A stretch of 22,289 bases of DNA from Azolla pinnata (lineage: Eukaryota; Streptophyta; Polypodiopsida; Salviniales; Salviniaceae). Made by a program: the position numbers and the translations under genes. This document shows, piece after piece, positions 20,201 through 22,289 of this stretch (its first letter is position 1; the number at the start of each line of letters is the position of its first letter). The stretch spans positions 1-22,289 of the forward strand of contig JBBBWG010009956.1 of NCBI GenBank assembly GCA_037176905.1, given 5' to 3'. The notes under the pieces were generated by a model, which ran no database searches, was not told the origin of the DNA, and saw only the letters and a program-made list of their open reading frames with translations.

Positions 20201-20909
20201 ATTGGACCGGGTGTTTGAAAAGTAAGGCTCCTATTCATTTGAATTGATAAATCGCTGCGACTATCTTAGAAAGCATTTCATGGTTGAGTTTTTTATAGGT
20301 TGGGTACAGAAGTGTCTATTCCTAAACAGTCAAAAGAGGAAGCAGAGGCAGAGATGCAGAACCTCATTGATTTGGCTCAACACACTGCTGTATGTTCTGG
20401 ATTTAGCATATAGCTGGATTTATGTTGAATTCAAAAACAATACTGATTGGTTGTGCAACCTAAATGTATTGATGAATCAGGAACTGTATCATGAGCTTCA
20501 TGCACTGGATCGGTTGGAAATAGACTATCGTCGGAAGCTTCAAGAGGAAGAGATGTCAAACAGCTCCCAGAGAGGTTGTCTTATATCTCTATGAGGACCT
20601 AGTTTTCTTGCTGCACATTTCTTTGTAGATTAACAATGTGCAAATGTTTTCAGGTGAGAATCTAGCAATTCTAAGAAGTGAACTTAAAAGCCAGAAGAAG
20701 CATGTGAGGAACCTGAAGAAGAAATCATTGTGGTCGAAAATACTTGAAGAAGTATGGTCAGGAAAAAATACATTTCAAATGCACTTACATGTGATATTTG
20801 CCATCCAAATTTCTCTTTTTGAGATCTGATACTGTACAGGTTATGGAGAAGCTTGTGGACATTGTTTATTTCCTGCATCAAGAAATTGAAAGCACATTTA
20901 TTGATGCAG
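17271..20909 (+). CDS. PSI-like DUF3475/DUF668 protein, 3' end beyond window
   Basis: Relative of the Arabidopsis PSK SIMULATOR (PSI) growth-promoting proteins, described as nuclear. Visible exons: 17271-17876, 18948-19273, 20129-20221, 20299-20389, 20481-20574, 20654-20751, 20840-20909. Introns are GT-AG and phases agree, giving 459 residues before the window runs out in intron 7. The start MGGLCC carries an N-myristoylation-type glycine and adjacent cysteines and matches the family's usual N-terminus. An acidic, low-complexity N-terminal region (about 10-190) follows. Then come LLGRAGTVGLGKAVE (209-223), DUF3475 (about 252-311, KIGILAFEVANTIVKG), FSGEVVRFGN, ELYHELHALDRLE (373-385) and a basic stretch KSQKKHVRNLKKKSLWS (415-431). 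The downstream DUF668 domain is not found up to 22289, so intron 7 exceeds 1,380 bases and the gene continues outside. Exon 1 is less conserved and contains a degenerate hexamer-repeat segment. Confidence 0.92.
17877..18947 (+). other. PSI-like gene intron 1
   Basis: A 1,071-base GT-AG intron. It separates the variable N-terminal exon from the conserved part of the protein. No other coding exon with family resemblance is visible within it. Confidence 0.8.
19274..20128 (+). other. PSI-like gene intron 2
   Basis: An 855-base intron (GTAAGG…TTCAG) within DUF3475-proximal coding sequence. Nothing else recognised. Confidence 0.85.
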
Positions 20910-22202
20910 GTATGGAGAGCATGTTTTGGTATTTAGTTCATGTAGTTATTGTTCATTTGTATGTTTAGTGTTCGTTTTCACATTGATATTTTGTGAACAA
21001 AATTATTATAGAATATATTACATTGAGGCTTCATGCATTGATGAGATTGCGACCTTCGTTTTGACTTGCATGACTGTGGTGATTCATGAAAATGTTGAAT
21101 GTATGTTACCTTTGTCTCAGTCTTGTACTAGTTGATCTTGATTCCTTGCAGTGGCCCCAATCTTGTGCTAGTGGGGGGTTCTGTCCAGTTAGGGCCCAGT
21201 GGCTCATGAAAGCCTAGTACAACTTTATAGAAATCACTAGAAATGTTACCTGACATCATCGTCTGCAATGTAGATCATATCTCTTTTAACTCTGGTCAAT
21301 ATTCAGGTAGTTGCCAGTTTCAATTTGATGTGTTTTAAGCTTGTGTCTCTTGCGAGTGTCCCTGGCACAGATTACTATAAAATGGGCAAATTTCAGGTTC
21401 TTGTTGGGCTGTTATCTATTTCTTGAGGGGGCCATCAATTGTGGCTAGATATATAAACGTGCCTTTTTCTGTCCCTCTCTCGTCTTCTCCATGCATTTCT
21501 AAATGCCCATCAACAGCTCAACTACAAATCATTTACAGATGCCTGCCCTTGGAGGCAATTTGACAATATCGCTCTTACGTTCTGTGTATTCGTGTATATT
21601 TCTGAAGACATAAAGCTTATTGGCGTTTTCAAATTTCTAGAAGTATCATAAAGTAAGTGCTCTCTCAATCCCGTCATAGGAGTATGGAAAGTTTCTTTGT
21701 CTTTGAAGAATTATGTTGGAATTGCTGTCTTCAGATCTCTCTTCTGTGAAGAATCTCTTTGGGTTGTTCCCAAGTGGCAAATGTTTTCAGAATTGTAGTA
21801 TTGGGCTGTGCTGGTTTCCATTCTCGTAGTCACATACCTGGTTTGAGTGTTGACTAGGTCTACTCCAAGGTTCTTGGAAACTTTGGACTACTTCATTTAA
21901 CCACATCATATATCACTGGCTGTTGAATTTCAGATTTGAGAGTGCTTACCACCACCACTTTGGTCTCAGCCTCTTTACTGCCGAGTAATTATATTTATCA
22001 ACTATATAGTGTATCTGAAAGATGTTGCTGTTTAAACTAAGAAAATCCAAAAATCAAACACCCCCTGTATAAATCAGAAGAAAACAGTGGAGAATTATTG
22101 CTGAGCCCAGTGCAAGGGTCGAATTTGTATTCTCTCAATTTTATGTCTAATCTGTGGGATGAAATACTGATGCACACACAGTGATATAAATAAATAATAT
22201 GG
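20910..22202 (+). other. PSI-like gene intron 7 (open-ended)
   Basis: Begins with GTATGG after exon 7. I searched by eye for the expected DUF668 segment and found none, so this is probably intron running past the window edge. Confidence 0.6.
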
Positions 22203-22212
22203 AGATAGAGAG

Positions 22213-22289
<77 letters not shown>
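22203..22289. repeat. GATA/GA microsatellite at window edge
   Basis: GATA units followed by a pure GA run continuing to the last base. It is presumably inside the PSI-like gene's intron 7. Confidence 0.95.

Overview
This is a eukaryotic nuclear window, almost certainly from a land plant. It holds three multi-exon genes with canonical GT-AG introns. All three belong to families typical of plants: a SINAT-type SINA/SIAH RING E3 ligase, an MLO seven-transmembrane protein, and a PSI-like DUF3475/DUF668 protein. Between them lie long, very microsatellite-rich stretches with degenerate plant-type (TTTAGGG) and also TTAGGG telomere-like arrays. I cannot name the species from the sequence alone.

Layout. 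Positions 1-4470 hold no gene I can support. This part contains poly-C runs, AT, GATA and GAAA microsatellites, a composite telomere-like plus CAT-repeat tandem duplication (about 1975-2450), and a CAT satellite of about 0.7 kb (2430-3140). Positions 4475-6913 (minus strand) encode a complete 313-residue SINAT E3 ligase in three coding exons, with a probable 5'-UTR intron reaching about 7260. The 7.3-9.1 kb interval separates this gene from the divergently transcribed MLO gene. It carries CCCTAAA-like and GAT repeats, a TCGATCGA-containing minisatellite, and a CATGCATG (RY-motif) cluster. Positions 9125-13503 (plus strand) encode an MLO protein of 457 residues in 15 exons that join without any frame break. 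Positions 13.5-16.0 kb are intergenic with CT, CAA and GA repeats. Positions 16035-16400 are an interstitial TTAGGG array with an orderly block structure, followed by a purine-rich and then a pyrimidine-rich tract. From 17271 (plus strand) a PSI-like gene begins. Seven exons are visible up to 20909; its C-terminal DUF668 part lies beyond the window, which ends in a GA microsatellite.

The three genes are not an obvious functional cluster. Protein turnover (SINAT), calmodulin-linked membrane signalling (MLO) and growth signalling (PSI) are separate roles, and their adjacency looks like ordinary plant gene order. The less ordinary signals are in the DNA around and inside the genes. They include a tandem duplication that copies a splice donor inside the MLO gene, telomere-like arrays paired with GAT or GA repeats next to promoters, overlapping upstream ORFs in the SINAT leader, and a degenerate hexamer-repeat segment inside the first PSI exon.
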